Below, piece by piece: positions 1 through 9,407 of a stretch of 45,304 nt of DNA; the stretch's first letter is position 1; each line of letters begins with the position of its first letter. The stretch comes from Melioribacteraceae bacterium (GTDB lineage: Bacteria > Bacteroidota > Ignavibacteria > Ignavibacteriales > Melioribacteraceae). The position numbers were made by a program, and so were the translations under genes. The DNA is taken from assembly GCA_028280855.1 (NCBI GenBank), contig JANQLA010000215.1:1-45304 (forward strand). Reading direction: 5' to 3'. Below the pieces are notes generated by a model. The model had not been told where the DNA came from. It was given only the letters and a program-made list of their open reading frames with translations, and made no database searches.

Positions 1-2
1 GA

Positions 3-506
3 GGGGATTCGCAGGATGTAATTTTCGGAGGCGATACACTTCGGTCAACCAGCGGGGGAAGTTTCGGCGATGTTTTAAACCAGGTCTTTAAACGTGAATT
101 TCCCGGTTGGAGTGTCGGTATAGAAATAAGCCTTCCTATTGGTCTGCGTCCTGGGCTTGGTGAAAAGGATCGTCTGGAAGCCGGCGCGCTTAGCGCTGAG
201 CAGAGATACATTGAACTGTTGAGAGATTTGGAACAGCAAATACGCAGCGCTCATAGGGAACTGTCTTACGGTAACGATCGCATTAAAGCAGCAACTGACG
301 GAGTTGAAGCAGCAAACGAACAGGTACGCATAGGTATGATTGAATTTCAAAATGGTCGTATTACAGCCTTTGAGCTTGTTCGCCTCAGCGAGGATTTTGC
401 GGTTGCTCAGCGCCGTTACTCTGAAGCATTGGTTAAAACAGTAAATGCAGCGGCTTCACTTAAGAAGCTTACTTCGGGCAAGTACCCGTCTGCAGATAAT
501 TATTAA
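3..506 (+). CDS. TolC-family outer-membrane efflux protein, C-terminal part (5' truncated)
   Basis: The reading frame is open from the window edge to the TAA at 504-506, so only the last ~167 codons are present. The visible part has a strand-like segment ending in WSVGIEISLPIG. A long helical stretch follows (residues ~55-150 of the fragment) with regularly spaced charged residues and the motif FQNGRITAFELVRLSEDFA. This is the pattern of the second half of OEP/TolC proteins, which form the trimeric outer-membrane duct of RND and ABC efflux pumps. The adaptor starts 13 nt downstream and the RND pump follows, so this is the outer-membrane partner of that operon. The family call is firm; the start lies outside the window. 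Confidence 0.85.
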   Translation, partial: GDSQDVIFGGDTLRSTSGGSFGDVLNQVFKREFPGWSVGIEISLPIGLRPGLGEKDRLEAGALSAEQRYIELLRDLEQQIRSAHRELSYGNDRIKAATDGVEAANEQVRIGMIEFQNGRITAFELVRLSEDFAVAQRRYSEALVKTVNAAASLKKLTSGKYPSADNY

Positions 507-519
507 GAGGGAGGATGTT

Positions 520-1629
520 ATGTTTATTAATAAAAGGAATATTGTAAACAGGAGATTTGTTTTGACGGATTATTGCATCGGCTTGTTTCGCAGTTTTATA
601 GCAACTACTGTTTTGATCTTAACCGTTATATTTGGTACGGCCTGTTCAGAGCAGGCTGCTTCTGGCGGAGGTTTTTCTATGCCGCCAATGCCGGTAGAAG
701 TTGCCGAAGTTAAACTGCAAAGTGTAGCAGATAAGTTTGAAGCTGTTGGTACTATTGAAGCTATTGAGCAGGTAACTATTGTATCCGAAATTGATGCAGT
801 TGTTATGAGCGTTCCTTTCGAAGAGGGTAATTATATTAAAAGCGGTGAGCTGATTGCCCAGCTTGACGATTCGCAACTAGCCGCGGAAGTAAATCGTGCC
901 GAAGCGCTGCATTCTCAAAGCAAGTCAACTTATAATCGTGTTAAGACTATTGTCGATCAAAACGCGGGCACACCCCAGGATTTGGATGATGCTTTAGCCG
1001 CTTTAAAGGTTGCAGAGGCAGATCTCAAATTAGCTGAAGCGCGTTTGGCTAAAACCCGGATCGTGGCTCCTTTTGACGGAATGGTTGGGGCGCGAAGAAT
1101 AAGCACCGGAACATTTTTAAGAACGGGTAATGCAATTACAGAGCTTGCAAATCTAAGTGAAATTCGTGTCGTCTTCTCTGCGCCGGAACGTTTTCTTTCA
1201 CAGTTGAAAAGAGGTGCCAAAGTTATGGTTTCAACTCCCGTATATCCCGGGTACGAAGTGGAAGGCAAAATTATAGCAATAGAACCTATTATTGATTTCA
1301 CAACACGATCGGCAAGGATAGTTGCACGTGTTAATAATCCAGGGCAGAAATTCCGCTCGGGAATGTCGGCTAATGTCTCCGCTGTTTTAAGCGAGAGACC
1401 GGAAGCCTTAACAATTCCAAGCGAAGCCGTATTTGCAAATGGAAATCAATCATTCGTATTTGTAGTAAATCCGGATAGCACTGTAAAAAGAGTAGCTGTT
1501 ACAACAGGGCTGCAGTTGGCGGATGTTGTTGAAGTGACTAACGGACTTGAACAAGGTTTACAAGTAATTCAAGCCGGCCATCAAAAACTTTTTGAGGGTG
1601 CTAAAGTAATGCCTGTAAACACACAATAG
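520..1629 (+). CDS. RND efflux periplasmic adaptor (membrane fusion protein, HlyD/AcrA type)
   Basis: This 369-residue adaptor links the inner-membrane RND pump to the TolC-like duct. I chose ATG 520 because GAGGGAGG lies just upstream and the conserved protein begins there; a start at 445 would overlap the TolC gene by about 60 nt. A hydrophobic N-terminus ends in IFGTAC (Cys42), a slightly non-standard lipobox, so it is probably a lipoprotein. Residues ~75-115 and 180-215 form the split lipoyl half-motifs (IVSEIDAVV, RIVAPFDGMVG), flanking a coiled-coil hairpin at ~118-178. A beta-barrel and membrane-proximal domain follow (RSGMSANVSAVL, ~280). The length is normal for the family. It sits between the outer-membrane gene and the pump gene. 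Confidence 0.93.
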   Translation: MFINKRNIVNRRFVLTDYCIGLFRSFIATTVLILTVIFGTACSEQAASGGGFSMPPMPVEVAEVKLQSVADKFEAVGTIEAIEQVTIVSEIDAVVMSVPFEEGNYIKSGELIAQLDDSQLAAEVNRAEALHSQSKSTYNRVKTIVDQNAGTPQDLDDALAALKVAEADLKLAEARLAKTRIVAPFDGMVGARRISTGTFLRTGNAITELANLSEIRVVFSAPERFLSQLKRGAKVMVSTPVYPGYEVEGKIIAIEPIIDFTTRSARIVARVNNPGQKFRSGMSANVSAVLSERPEALTIPSEAVFANGNQSFVFVVNPDSTVKRVAVTTGLQLADVVEVTNGLEQGLQVIQAGHQKLFEGAKVMPVNTQ

Positions 1630-1721
1630 TGAGTATCAACAGAATAATGATGAAATGAATGATTGGTGATTGTATTCTGAAAGTATTCAATATGCAATCA
1701 TACAATTAAGGAGTATGAAAA

Positions 1722-4700
1722 ATGAAACTTAGCCATATATCAATAAAACGACCGGTTTTAGCAACTGTAATGAGTTTAACAATAGTTCTCTTTGGAATTA
1801 TTTCTTTTACGCAATTACCGGTCCGTGAATATCCCGATATTGATCCTCCCATAATTTCTGTTGCTTCTCTCTATAGAGGTGCAAGTTCAAGCGTAGTAGA
1901 AACAGAAATTACAGATGTACTTGAGGAACAGTTTGCAACGTTGGAGGGAGTGAAAACCATGACGTCTTCGAGTACCGAAGGCGGATCCGTTATAACGATT
2001 GAATTCGAACTGAATCGAGACGTAAACGAAGCAGCAAATGATGTTCGGGACAGGGTTTCGCGTATCCGCGGGGTCTTACCACAGGAAATTGATGATCCTA
2101 TTATTTCCAAAGTTGATGCAAATGCCCAGCCCATCGTTTGGCTTGCGCTTTTCAGTCCCAGGCATTCGACTCTCGAATTATCTGATTTTGCAGATCGTAT
2201 TCTTAAGGAGAAGATTCAGCGTCTATCCGGTGTCGGCTCTGTAATTATAGGAGGCGAACGCCGTTATGCTATGAGAGTTTGGCTGGATCCTATGCGGATG
2301 GCTGCGCATAGGTTAACCACTTTTGATATTGAGACTGCTTTAAGAAATGAAAATGCAGAGATTCCGGGAGGAAGAGTTGAAGGTGATAGGCGTGAATTTG
2401 CAGTCCGTACTAGAGGAGAGCTATCCGATCCCCGGGGATTTGGAGCAATTATTGTGTCTCAACAAGGAAATAATATTGTCCGGCTCCGTGATGTTGCCGA
2501 AGTTACAGTCGGTGCAGAAGACGAACGTACCAAAGCCCGTTGGAACGGTGAACCTGCAGTGGGTTTGGGTATTGTGAAACAGTCCAAGGCAAGCACTGTA
2601 GATGTTGCCGAAGAAATTCGTACAGTTTTACCCGAGCTCTCAGGGCTTTTGCCTGAAGGTATGAAATTGGATGTTGCATACGACAGCTCTGAATTTATAA
2701 TTGAGTCAATTACCGAAGTACAGGAAACCTTGATAATTGCATTAGTATTGGTTGTGCTTGTCGTTTTGGCTTTCTTAAAAAGTTTCCGGGCTACAATTAT
2801 TCCCACACTTGCAATCCCTATCTCAATAATAGGTGCATTAGCGGCAGTTTTCTTTGCAGGATTCACTATTAATATTCTTACTTTGCTTGGGTTTGTACTT
2901 GCGATTGGTCTGGTTATAGACGATGCAATTATAGTTCTTGAAAATATATACCGTCACATGGAAATGGGCAAAAGCCGCTGGCAGGCAGCTATCGATGGTA
3001 GTAAAGAAATAGGTTTTGCAATTATTTCAACAACAATTGCTCTTGTCGCAGTGTTTGTTCCCCTTGCTTTTTTGACCGGCAACGTAGGCAGGTTGTTTAA
3101 TGAATTCGGTGTTGCGGTAGCCGTCGCAGTTTTGATATCAGGGTTCGTGGCGCTTTCATTAACACCTATGATATCTTCGCAAATATTAAGACCGCTTCAC
3201 GGCTTAGGAAAGGGGTGGGCATCACGCTCTTTTGACGCTTTTTTTGAAGGTCTAAACACGTTTTACGAATGGTTGTTAAGAAAGACTTTGCGTCATCGAC
3301 TTCTGGCTATTGCAGGAGCAACTGTAGTGCTACTGATGGCAATCGTTTTATTTAGAATGCTACCCGGCGAACTTGTACCGAACGAAGACCGTGGAGTAGG
3401 ATTTGGAATTGTTATCGCACCCGAAGGTGCTACGTTAGATTATACAGACACTTACGTAAGGCAAATAGAAGAAATTTTACTTTCGCTCCCGGAACGTGAA
3501 GGTCTTTTCACAGCAACCGGATTGGGTTTTGGCGGACCCGGCAGTGTAACAAACAGCTTTATGTTTTTGAATCTTAAACCCCGGGGTGAAAGGGAAAAAT
3601 CCCAGCAGCAAATTATCCAGGAGCTTTTTCCACGATTGCTGGCTGTTCCGGGTGTGTTAGCATTTGTAATAAACCCCCCAAGCATAGGGGCTGATTTTGG
3701 TTCCAGTCCTGTAGATTATGTTCTTCAAGGTGATAACTACGAGGAATTGAACGACGCCGTTAATATTATGATGGGCGAGGTTTCACAGCTTGGCTATTTA
3801 ATAAACCTGGATACAGATCTTAGATTAAATAAGCCACAGCTTGACATACATATTGACAGGGAAAGAGCTTCGGGGCTAGGAGTATCAGTAGCTGATATTG
3901 GCTTGACGCTTGAGACATTTTTGGGCGGTCGGGTAGTCTCTGATTTCAAACGGGGTACAAAACAGTATGACGTTATTATGCAGGTAAAACCGGGAGATCG
4001 TTCAACTCCGGATGTTATTAACAGTTTGTATATCCAAAGTAACAGCGGCTTAGTCCAGCTTGCTAACATTGTAAGCGTTGAGAAAACTGTCGCCCCAAAG
4101 GAGTTAAATCATTACAATCGTGTTCGTTCAGCAAAGATTACTGCAAGTCTTGTCCCGGGTGTTACAGTTGGTCAGGCATTGGATGATCTTGACCGCATTG
4201 CACAGGAAAAACTTCCTGCTGGCATCAAGAGAGAATACGCAGGTCAATCCCTGGAGTACAAAACCTCAAGCTCTGCTCTTTACTTTATGTTCCTGCTGGC
4301 CATTGTATTTATTTACTTGGTATTATCAGCCCAGTTTGAAAGTTTTATACATCCTTTTACAATTTTGCTTTCCGTTCCTCTCGCGGTATTCGGTGCTTTA
4401 TTAACTCTATATATTTTTAAAGAGAGTTTGAACATATATTCTCAAATAGGTTTGATTATGCTTATCGGGCTTGTTACAAAAAATTCAATTCTTATTGTTG
4501 AATTTGCAAACCAGCAGCTCGCTCGCGGCTTAGATCTTCTTGAAGCTGTGGTTGAAGCAGCTACAATTCGTCTACGTCCAATTTTAATGACTTCATTTGC
4601 AACTATATTCGGAATACTGCCTATTGCAATTGGGCTCGGTGCGGGCGCTGAGTCAAGACGACCATTGGGGTTGGTTGTAGTTGGAGGAATGCTCTTTTCT

Positions 4701-4835
4701 ACGTTTTTAACATTAATAATTGTTCCCGTGGTTTATACTTTTTTGGCACGTTTTACTAAATCTGAAAAAAAGGAGAAAGAAATTAATAAAGTTAAAGAAG
4801 CGGAGCTAAATCCATCTCCTGCTGTGGGGAAATAA
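1722..4835 (+). CDS. RND multidrug efflux pump, AcrB/MexB-like (HAE1 family)
   Basis: The 1037-residue inner-membrane proton/drug antiporter of the tripartite pump. ATG 1722 follows AAGGAG with good spacing. The N-terminal RPVLATVMSLTIVLFG is TM1 of the family. Large periplasmic loops lie at residues ~35-335 and ~550-850, and membrane bundles at ~336-545 and ~850-1010. The proton relay is intact: Asp400-Asp401 in TM4 (GLVIDDAIIVLENI) and Lys920 in TM10 (LIGLVTKNSILIVEF), corresponding to AcrB D407/D408/K940. The charged C-terminal tail (KSEKKEKEINK) is cytoplasmic. It is 92 nt downstream of the adaptor and probably co-transcribed. The substrate cannot be read from the sequence; hydrophobic toxins, bile-like compounds or drugs are the family norm. 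Confidence 0.95.
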   Translation: MKLSHISIKRPVLATVMSLTIVLFGIISFTQLPVREYPDIDPPIISVASLYRGASSSVVETEITDVLEEQFATLEGVKTMTSSSTEGGSVITIEFELNRDVNEAANDVRDRVSRIRGVLPQEIDDPIISKVDANAQPIVWLALFSPRHSTLELSDFADRILKEKIQRLSGVGSVIIGGERRYAMRVWLDPMRMAAHRLTTFDIETALRNENAEIPGGRVEGDRREFAVRTRGELSDPRGFGAIIVSQQGNNIVRLRDVAEVTVGAEDERTKARWNGEPAVGLGIVKQSKASTVDVAEEIRTVLPELSGLLPEGMKLDVAYDSSEFIIESITEVQETLIIALVLVVLVVLAFLKSFRATIIPTLAIPISIIGALAAVFFAGFTINILTLLGFVLAIGLVIDDAIIVLENIYRHMEMGKSRWQAAIDGSKEIGFAIISTTIALVAVFVPLAFLTGNVGRLFNEFGVAVAVAVLISGFVALSLTPMISSQILRPLHGLGKGWASRSFDAFFEGLNTFYEWLLRKTLRHRLLAIAGATVVLLMAIVLFRMLPGELVPNEDRGVGFGIVIAPEGATLDYTDTYVRQIEEILLSLPEREGLFTATGLGFGGPGSVTNSFMFLNLKPRGEREKSQQQIIQELFPRLLAVPGVLAFVINPPSIGADFGSSPVDYVLQGDNYEELNDAVNIMMGEVSQLGYLINLDTDLRLNKPQLDIHIDRERASGLGVSVADIGLTLETFLGGRVVSDFKRGTKQYDVIMQVKPGDRSTPDVINSLYIQSNSGLVQLANIVSVEKTVAPKELNHYNRVRSAKITASLVPGVTVGQALDDLDRIAQEKLPAGIKREYAGQSLEYKTSSSALYFMFLLAIVFIYLVLSAQFESFIHPFTILLSVPLAVFGALLTLYIFKESLNIYSQIGLIMLIGLVTKNSILIVEFANQQLARGLDLLEAVVEAATIRLRPILMTSFATIFGILPIAIGLGAGAESRRPLGLVVVGGMLFSTFLTLIIVPVVYTFLARFTKSEKKEKEINKVKEAELNPSPAVGK

Positions 4836-4951
4836 GAGTTAAAGAATAAAACAGATTTTGAAAATGAAAGACGGTCCAAAAATTTACTGAGCTAATATCA
4901 TGGATATCGTGTAAAAATAATTTTTCAGTTACATAAAGATTCAAAAACGAC

Positions 4952-4968
4952 TTCACAATTTTTGTGAA
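4952..4968. repeat. Perfect inverted repeat TTCACAA-TTT-TTGTGAA
   Basis: Seven-base arms are separated by three T residues, 117 bp after the RND stop codon. It could be a dyad operator or a weak hairpin at the end of the RND transcript. There is no G+C-rich stem or clear U-run immediately after it, so a classical terminator is not well supported. Confidence 0.4.
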
Positions 4969-5224
4969 TCTGCCGGTTAAAAATCCAAAAAAACCTAGAG
5001 TTTTTTACAACTTGGCTTTACATTTAATCATCGATTTACTGATGTTAAAGCGGCCTGATGATTATTTGTGAAAGTATATACTCTATAATTTTGTACGAAG
5101 ATTTTTTAACACTTTTATTGAAAAAGAAATCTGCGATGCAAATGAAAATACTGAAGTTTAACATAGATTGATACTATCAACCGGGTTAAAGGTGATGAAA
5201 CAATAGGAAAGTAACACGTCAATT

Positions 5225-5242
5225 TTAGATTAGTCAATCTAA
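5225..5242. promoter_or_regulatory. Inverted repeat TTAGATT-AGTC-AATCTAA, candidate operator of the MATE gene
   Basis: Perfect 7-bp arms surround a 4-nt spacer, about 104 bp upstream of the proposed MATE start. The position fits a regulator-binding dyad in the MATE promoter region. The neighbouring HTH protein (6909-7421) is one possible binder. The role is inferred from position only; arms of this size do occur by chance in AT-rich DNA. Confidence 0.3.
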
Positions 5243-5345
5243 TTTAATGCTATAGAGCATATACAAAATCAAATCCGTTTTTCTGATCGATAACAAGTAT
5301 TAATTACATAAACGAAAGAGTTTAGTTACTAGTTACAGGATTAGT

Positions 5346-6788
5346 GTGAAAGAAGAAACGAAATATGAAAATAAAATAGATGCCCTTGAAAGAGCTGCTC
5401 CAAATCATTCAATATGGCAGCAACTAAAAGACGCAATCCGAGGCAGTGAAGCCGACTATACAAAAATCGGTATCGGAAAAGCAATTTTTCTTTTAGCGGT
5501 TCCAATGATTCTCGAACTAATTATGGAATCAACCTTTGCTGTCGTTGATATTTACTTTGTCGGAACGCTTGGACCTTCTGCTGTGGCAACTGTTGGACTT
5601 ACAGAAACTTATCTATTCCTGCTTTATTCAATAGCTATGGGTCTCTCTGTGGCAGTAACTGCGATCGTTGCACGACGAATAGGAGAGAAGGAAAAAAGCA
5701 AAGCCGGTTTAAGTGCAGTGCAAGCAATTTTAATAGCATTGATTGCATCGTTACCATTTTCTATCGGAGGAATATTCTTTGCCAAAGATTTACTGGCTTT
5801 AATGGGTGGTGATGAGTGGGTAATTACTAATGGTTATAAGTATACTCAATGGATGCTCGGTGGTAATGCAGTTATAATGCTGCTCTTCGTTATTAATGCA
5901 ATATTTAGAGGCGCTGGAGATGCCGCAATTGCAATGCGAGTACTTTGGATTGCCAACGGTATTAATATTATCCTTGATCCCGTTTTAATTTTAGGAATTG
6001 GACCATTCCCTGAGCTGGGCATTGAAGGTGCGGCGATTGCAACAAATATTGGCAGGGGTATTGGAGTATTAGTTCAGCTCTGGGTTTTATTCCACGGTGG
6101 TAAACATATAAAAGTCCTTCGTGAACACTTAGTATATAACTGGGAAGTTGTAAAGAATATAATTAAAACTTCGCTTGGCGGCATAGGACAGATGATAATC
6201 GCGATGACCTCGTGGATATTCATTATGAGAATTCTTGCAGAGTACGGAAGCGAAGTTATAGCCGGGGCAACAATCGCAATTCGAATAATGATGTTTACCA
6301 TGATGCCTGCATGGGGAATGTCTAATGCCGCTGCTACGTTGGTCGGGCAAAATCTTGGTGCAAAGCAGCCTGATCGCGCGGAAAAATCGGTTTGGCTAAC
6401 AGGTTTTTGGAACATGGGGTTTTTAATATGTGTTGCCGTTGTTTATTTTATATTCAGCGATACGCTAGTTGGAATTTTTACCGATGATGCCAAAGTTATC
6501 GAGGTGGGAAGCAGCTGGCTGGTAATAGTTTCATACGCGTATTTTGTATACGGATGGTGGATGGTAGCTGTACAGGCATTTAATGGAGCAGGCGATACTA
6601 TTACACCAACGAAAATCAATTTAGTGTTCTTTTGGCTTATTCAAATTCCGCTTTCATACTTTATGGCAGAAGTTTTAGGATTAGAATACACAGGAGTGTT
6701 TTGGGCGATATTTATATCTGAAACCACTGTTGGTTTATTTACCCTATGGTTGTTTAAAAAAGGTAAATGGAAAGAGGTAAAAGTTTAG
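5346..6788 (+). CDS. MATE family multidrug/Na+-H+ antiporter
   Basis: A 480-residue inner-membrane exporter with twelve predicted membrane segments in two MatE halves. The first half begins around residue 46 with IGKAIFLLAVPMILELIMES and AVVDIYFVGTLG, and the second around residue 260 with KTSLGGIGQMI. The two-fold motif VGQNLGAKQPDRAEKS (~residue 340) is typical of the NorM/DinF-like branch. The start is a GTG preceded by a weak ACAGGA; no in-frame ATG precedes the first membrane helix, so GTG is the best choice, although a start further in is possible. It has a charged N-terminal extension of about 45 residues. The gene stands alone after a 510-bp gap, with the HTH-DUF4870 gene downstream. 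Confidence 0.92.
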   Translation: MKEETKYENKIDALERAAPNHSIWQQLKDAIRGSEADYTKIGIGKAIFLLAVPMILELIMESTFAVVDIYFVGTLGPSAVATVGLTETYLFLLYSIAMGLSVAVTAIVARRIGEKEKSKAGLSAVQAILIALIASLPFSIGGIFFAKDLLALMGGDEWVITNGYKYTQWMLGGNAVIMLLFVINAIFRGAGDAAIAMRVLWIANGINIILDPVLILGIGPFPELGIEGAAIATNIGRGIGVLVQLWVLFHGGKHIKVLREHLVYNWEVVKNIIKTSLGGIGQMIIAMTSWIFIMRILAEYGSEVIAGATIAIRIMMFTMMPAWGMSNAAATLVGQNLGAKQPDRAEKSVWLTGFWNMGFLICVAVVYFIFSDTLVGIFTDDAKVIEVGSSWLVIVSYAYFVYGWWMVAVQAFNGAGDTITPTKINLVFFWLIQIPLSYFMAEVLGLEYTGVFWAIFISETTVGLFTLWLFKKGKWKEVKV

Positions 6789-6908
6789 TTTAGATCAAAT
6801 TACAAACCTAAGTGCTCATTTTTTACTAATGTCGGGTAAAAGTCGGGTTAAATCAGTTGTCATAACAGCGCTGGAAGTTTAGTTTTGCAAGAAATAATTG
6901 AGGAAAAA

Positions 6909-7421
6909 ATGACGCAACCCGAACTCGGAAAAAAGATTGTTGAACTTAGACAACAAAAAGGACTGACACAGGAAGACTTAGCGCTTGAGTGCGGATTTAA
7001 TGTTCGTACCATACAGCGGTTTGAAAATGGTGAAGTTTCACCACGAGCAAAAAATCTTAAAATTTTGTCCGAGATTCTTGGCTATGAACTCAATCATAAT
7101 AGCGAAAAGGAATCGCTAGGGTGGTTGATTGGACTACATCTTACGAATATCTTTCCTGTAGTTATTCCTGCTCTGCTAATTTGGATATTCAAAAAAGACG
7201 ATTCCGCATCCATTGGGAAACAGGGAGTTGATGTACTTAATTTTCAGATTAGTATGTGTATTTACCTATTTGCCTCATCTTTACTAATTCTTGTTGTAAT
7301 TGGAATTATTACGAATATACTGTTGGGGATTTACATAACCTCGATAACAATAATCAATATAATTCGAATCTCTTCAGGTTTAGACTACAGCTATCCGCTT
7401 ACGATTAGGTTTGTTAAATGA
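6909..7421 (+). CDS. XRE-type HTH protein with C-terminal DUF4870 membrane domain
   Basis: A 170-residue protein with two parts. Residues ~5-58 are a Cro/CI-type helix-turn-helix (IVELRQQKGLTQEDLALECG, then VRTIQRFENGEVSPR). Residues ~68-165 resemble DUF4870, with membrane segments at ~72-90, ~108-140 and ~140-158 and the internal signature IWIFKKDDSASIGKQG. The combination suggests a membrane-tethered transcription regulator. I set the start at ATG 6909, eight codons inside the longest frame, because GAGGA lies 6 nt upstream and the HTH begins immediately; the TTG at 6885 has no such signal. It lies 120 nt downstream of the MATE gene and converges with the kinase gene. Its target is unknown. 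Confidence 0.82.
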   Translation: MTQPELGKKIVELRQQKGLTQEDLALECGFNVRTIQRFENGEVSPRAKNLKILSEILGYELNHNSEKESLGWLIGLHLTNIFPVVIPALLIWIFKKDDSASIGKQGVDVLNFQISMCIYLFASSLLILVVIGIITNILLGIYITSITIINIIRISSGLDYSYPLTIRFVK

Positions 7422-7458
7422 TCCAATTTACAAGGTATGAATAATGTTTTAAGCTTCA

Positions 7459-9204
7459 TTAGATCGAGAAATAAAAACAACTTCCTTCCCCAACCTTACT
7501 CTCTACCCAAATTTTCCCTTTATGCAATTCAACAAATTCTTTACATAGCATTAATCCCAGTCCGGAACTGCTTTCCCCTTCGGTACCGGCGGTCCTTACT
7601 TTTGGACTGATTTGGAATAAATACTTTTGGGTTTCATCATTCATTCCAACACCGGTATCAATTACTTTGAAAATTAGCTTCTTGTTTTCATCAAAATATG
7701 AGGCAATGGTAACTTTACCCCCCCGGTATGAGAATTTAATCGCATTCGAAAGAAGATTACGAACTACGCTGCCCATCATCTTTACATCGGCATTTATTGT
7801 TTTTAAGTTGGGGACCTCGTTTATGATTGTTATTTCTTTGTTCCGGGCTGTTTCGTGCAGTTGGTTTATTGTTTGATCAATCAAGGTCTTCATATTTGTA
7901 GGCTTGAAGTCAGGTACCAACAATCCCCTGCGCAAGCGGGACCATTCCAGCAAGTTTTCCATCAAACTGTAAGTTGTAACTGCAATATTGTTTATTGAAA
8001 AAGAATACTCTCTTATCTCGCTTGCAGTCAGCTCATTGTCGGCTATCATCAACTCGGAGTAACCTATTATTGCACTGAATGGACTTCGAAGGTCATGTGA
8101 TAAAATTGAAAGAAATTTGTCCTTTTCATTGTTTGAAAGGTTTAATTCCTCGTTTTTCTTCCGCATATCTTCTTCAATTAGTTTGCGGTAAGTTATATTC
8201 TGCAAATAAACAATGTAACCTACAAGCGTATTTGTGTGATCAAAAATATTTGTTACTCTAACGTCAAACCAATTTTCTTTTTCTTCCGATAAGAGTTTAA
8301 GTTCTACATGTTTTCCTTTTATGATTTTATTATCGTCATCAAAAAAGTCTTTCCAAAATTCTAAAATGGTTGAAATTGTTTCACCAATACTTTCCGGTGA
8401 TAACTTTAATATCGACTTTGCAGATTTGTTATAATCAATTATCCTGTATGTATTATCTAATAAAATTACGCCGTCGTTCAAATTTTCAAACAGCATCGAA
8501 CGCCCCAAGGGCGATATATCAAACAATTTGTATCTGCTTAACCCTACAAAAATGAATATCACGCTGAATGCGAATGCGTAAGGCGTAGGATCAAAAGCTT
8601 CCGGGAAAACATTAAATAGGTATAGAATAAAAACCATAAAAGGTATTAAAGAACCTAGTAAGATGATTATTATTTGCTGTCGGAAAAGCTTCGATGTATT
8701 TATAAGCATGATGCCAAATAAAACGGAACCTATTATCATTGCCACTATTCCGTATGAGTGAATGAGCCAGTAACCTATCCCTGGTGTAAAAGAAAATGCC
8801 GGGAATAATGAATCATATATTATTTTATGCTCTTCAAGAAAGAGATAATGATAATTGTTTGATAGTACTAATATCAGAGATAAGACGGGGATGAGAAAAA
8901 TTATCGCAAGCTTCGTACGAGATAACCATTCTCCTCTGCCGGTATAAAGAATTGAAAAAATTAAGTATAGCGGATATATGGCAGTGATTCCGATGTATTG
9001 AAGCTTATAGAATAAAAATATTTGAAAGTGACTGCGAGAAGAAATTTCAAAAGCATAAAATATAGAATGGAGTCCAACTGCAATTACAAGTAGCGGAAAA
9101 TACTTGACAGATTCATTTCTTTGATTTTTAAAGATTAAAAACGCCAGAAAGAACATTATTGTACCGGTCATAAACAGGGGAAGAGCATAGGAGTTAAAAT
9201 ACAT
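7459..9204 (-). CDS. Membrane sensor histidine kinase: 7TM, PAS, HisKA, HATPase
   Basis: A 581-residue orphan sensor kinase. Residues 1-225 form seven predicted membrane segments of the His-kinase-N-7TM type. Residues ~237-345 are a PAS domain (LNDGVILLDNTYRIIDYNKSA). A short coiled linker leads to the HisKA helix with phospho-acceptor His370 in ILSHDLRSPFSAIIGYSEL. The ATP-binding domain shows the N-box (VRNLLSNAIKFS, Asn483/Asn487), the G1 box DTGVGM (Asp516) and the G2 box SSSGLGLMLCKEF (~546-558). All catalytic elements are present. ATG 9204 follows AGAGGAAAGG. No response regulator lies in the window, so its partner is encoded elsewhere. It is convergent with the HTH gene, 37 bp away. 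A link to the permease array downstream is possible but not shown. Confidence 0.92.
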   Translation of the reverse strand: MYFNSYALPLFMTGTIMFFLAFLIFKNQRNESVKYFPLLVIAVGLHSIFYAFEISSRSHFQIFLFYKLQYIGITAIYPLYLIFSILYTGRGEWLSRTKLAIIFLIPVLSLILVLSNNYHYLFLEEHKIIYDSLFPAFSFTPGIGYWLIHSYGIVAMIIGSVLFGIMLINTSKLFRQQIIIILLGSLIPFMVFILYLFNVFPEAFDPTPYAFAFSVIFIFVGLSRYKLFDISPLGRSMLFENLNDGVILLDNTYRIIDYNKSAKSILKLSPESIGETISTILEFWKDFFDDDNKIIKGKHVELKLLSEEKENWFDVRVTNIFDHTNTLVGYIVYLQNITYRKLIEEDMRKKNEELNLSNNEKDKFLSILSHDLRSPFSAIIGYSELMIADNELTASEIREYSFSINNIAVTTYSLMENLLEWSRLRRGLLVPDFKPTNMKTLIDQTINQLHETARNKEITIINEVPNLKTINADVKMMGSVVRNLLSNAIKFSYRGGKVTIASYFDENKKLIFKVIDTGVGMNDETQKYLFQISPKVRTAGTEGESSSGLGLMLCKEFVELHKGKIWVESKVGEGSCFYFSI

Positions 9205-9390
9205 TTACCTTTCCTCTAAAGTATCTATTTAGGTTAAGCATCAACTAAGCGAACTTACTGGCAAATAAATGATTCCGGATTTCAAAGTAACTGTTTTTTG
9301 CTTAATAACATTTGTGATTATGTACATAACTCCGGAGACATCTTTTACATCGCCCATTCATCAGGGCTTTTCAGGTATATATTATTTTAC

Positions 9391-9407
9391 AGGAGGCGTT
9401 GCCTCCT
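9391..9407. repeat. Perfect GC-rich hairpin AGGAGGC-GTT-GCCTCCT
   Basis: Seven-base arms with a 3-nt loop, in otherwise AT-rich intergenic sequence. The compact G+C stem resembles an isolated REP-type element or a terminator stem without a T-run. I find no second copy in this window. Confidence 0.45.

Larger units (their letters stand above)
4836..5345. other. Intergenic region between RND operon and MATE gene
   Basis: About 510 bp of AT-rich sequence with no credible ORF. It holds an inverted repeat at 4952-4968, an A/T-tract hairpin at 4988-5006 (AAAAAAC, 5-nt loop, GTTTTTT) that may end RND transcription weakly, and an inverted repeat at 5225-5242 about 100 bp before the MATE start. Nothing else is recognisable. 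Confidence 0.6.

Noticed and set aside
445..519. Longer N-terminus for the RND adaptor
   Set aside because: It would overlap the TolC gene out of frame by about 60 nt and adds a non-homologous leader. ATG 520 has a strong GAGGGAGG.
3451..3460. CTTACGTAAG inside the RND pump gene, same decamer as in the ATPase promoter cluster
   Set aside because: A single occurrence inside conserved coding sequence is best explained by chance.
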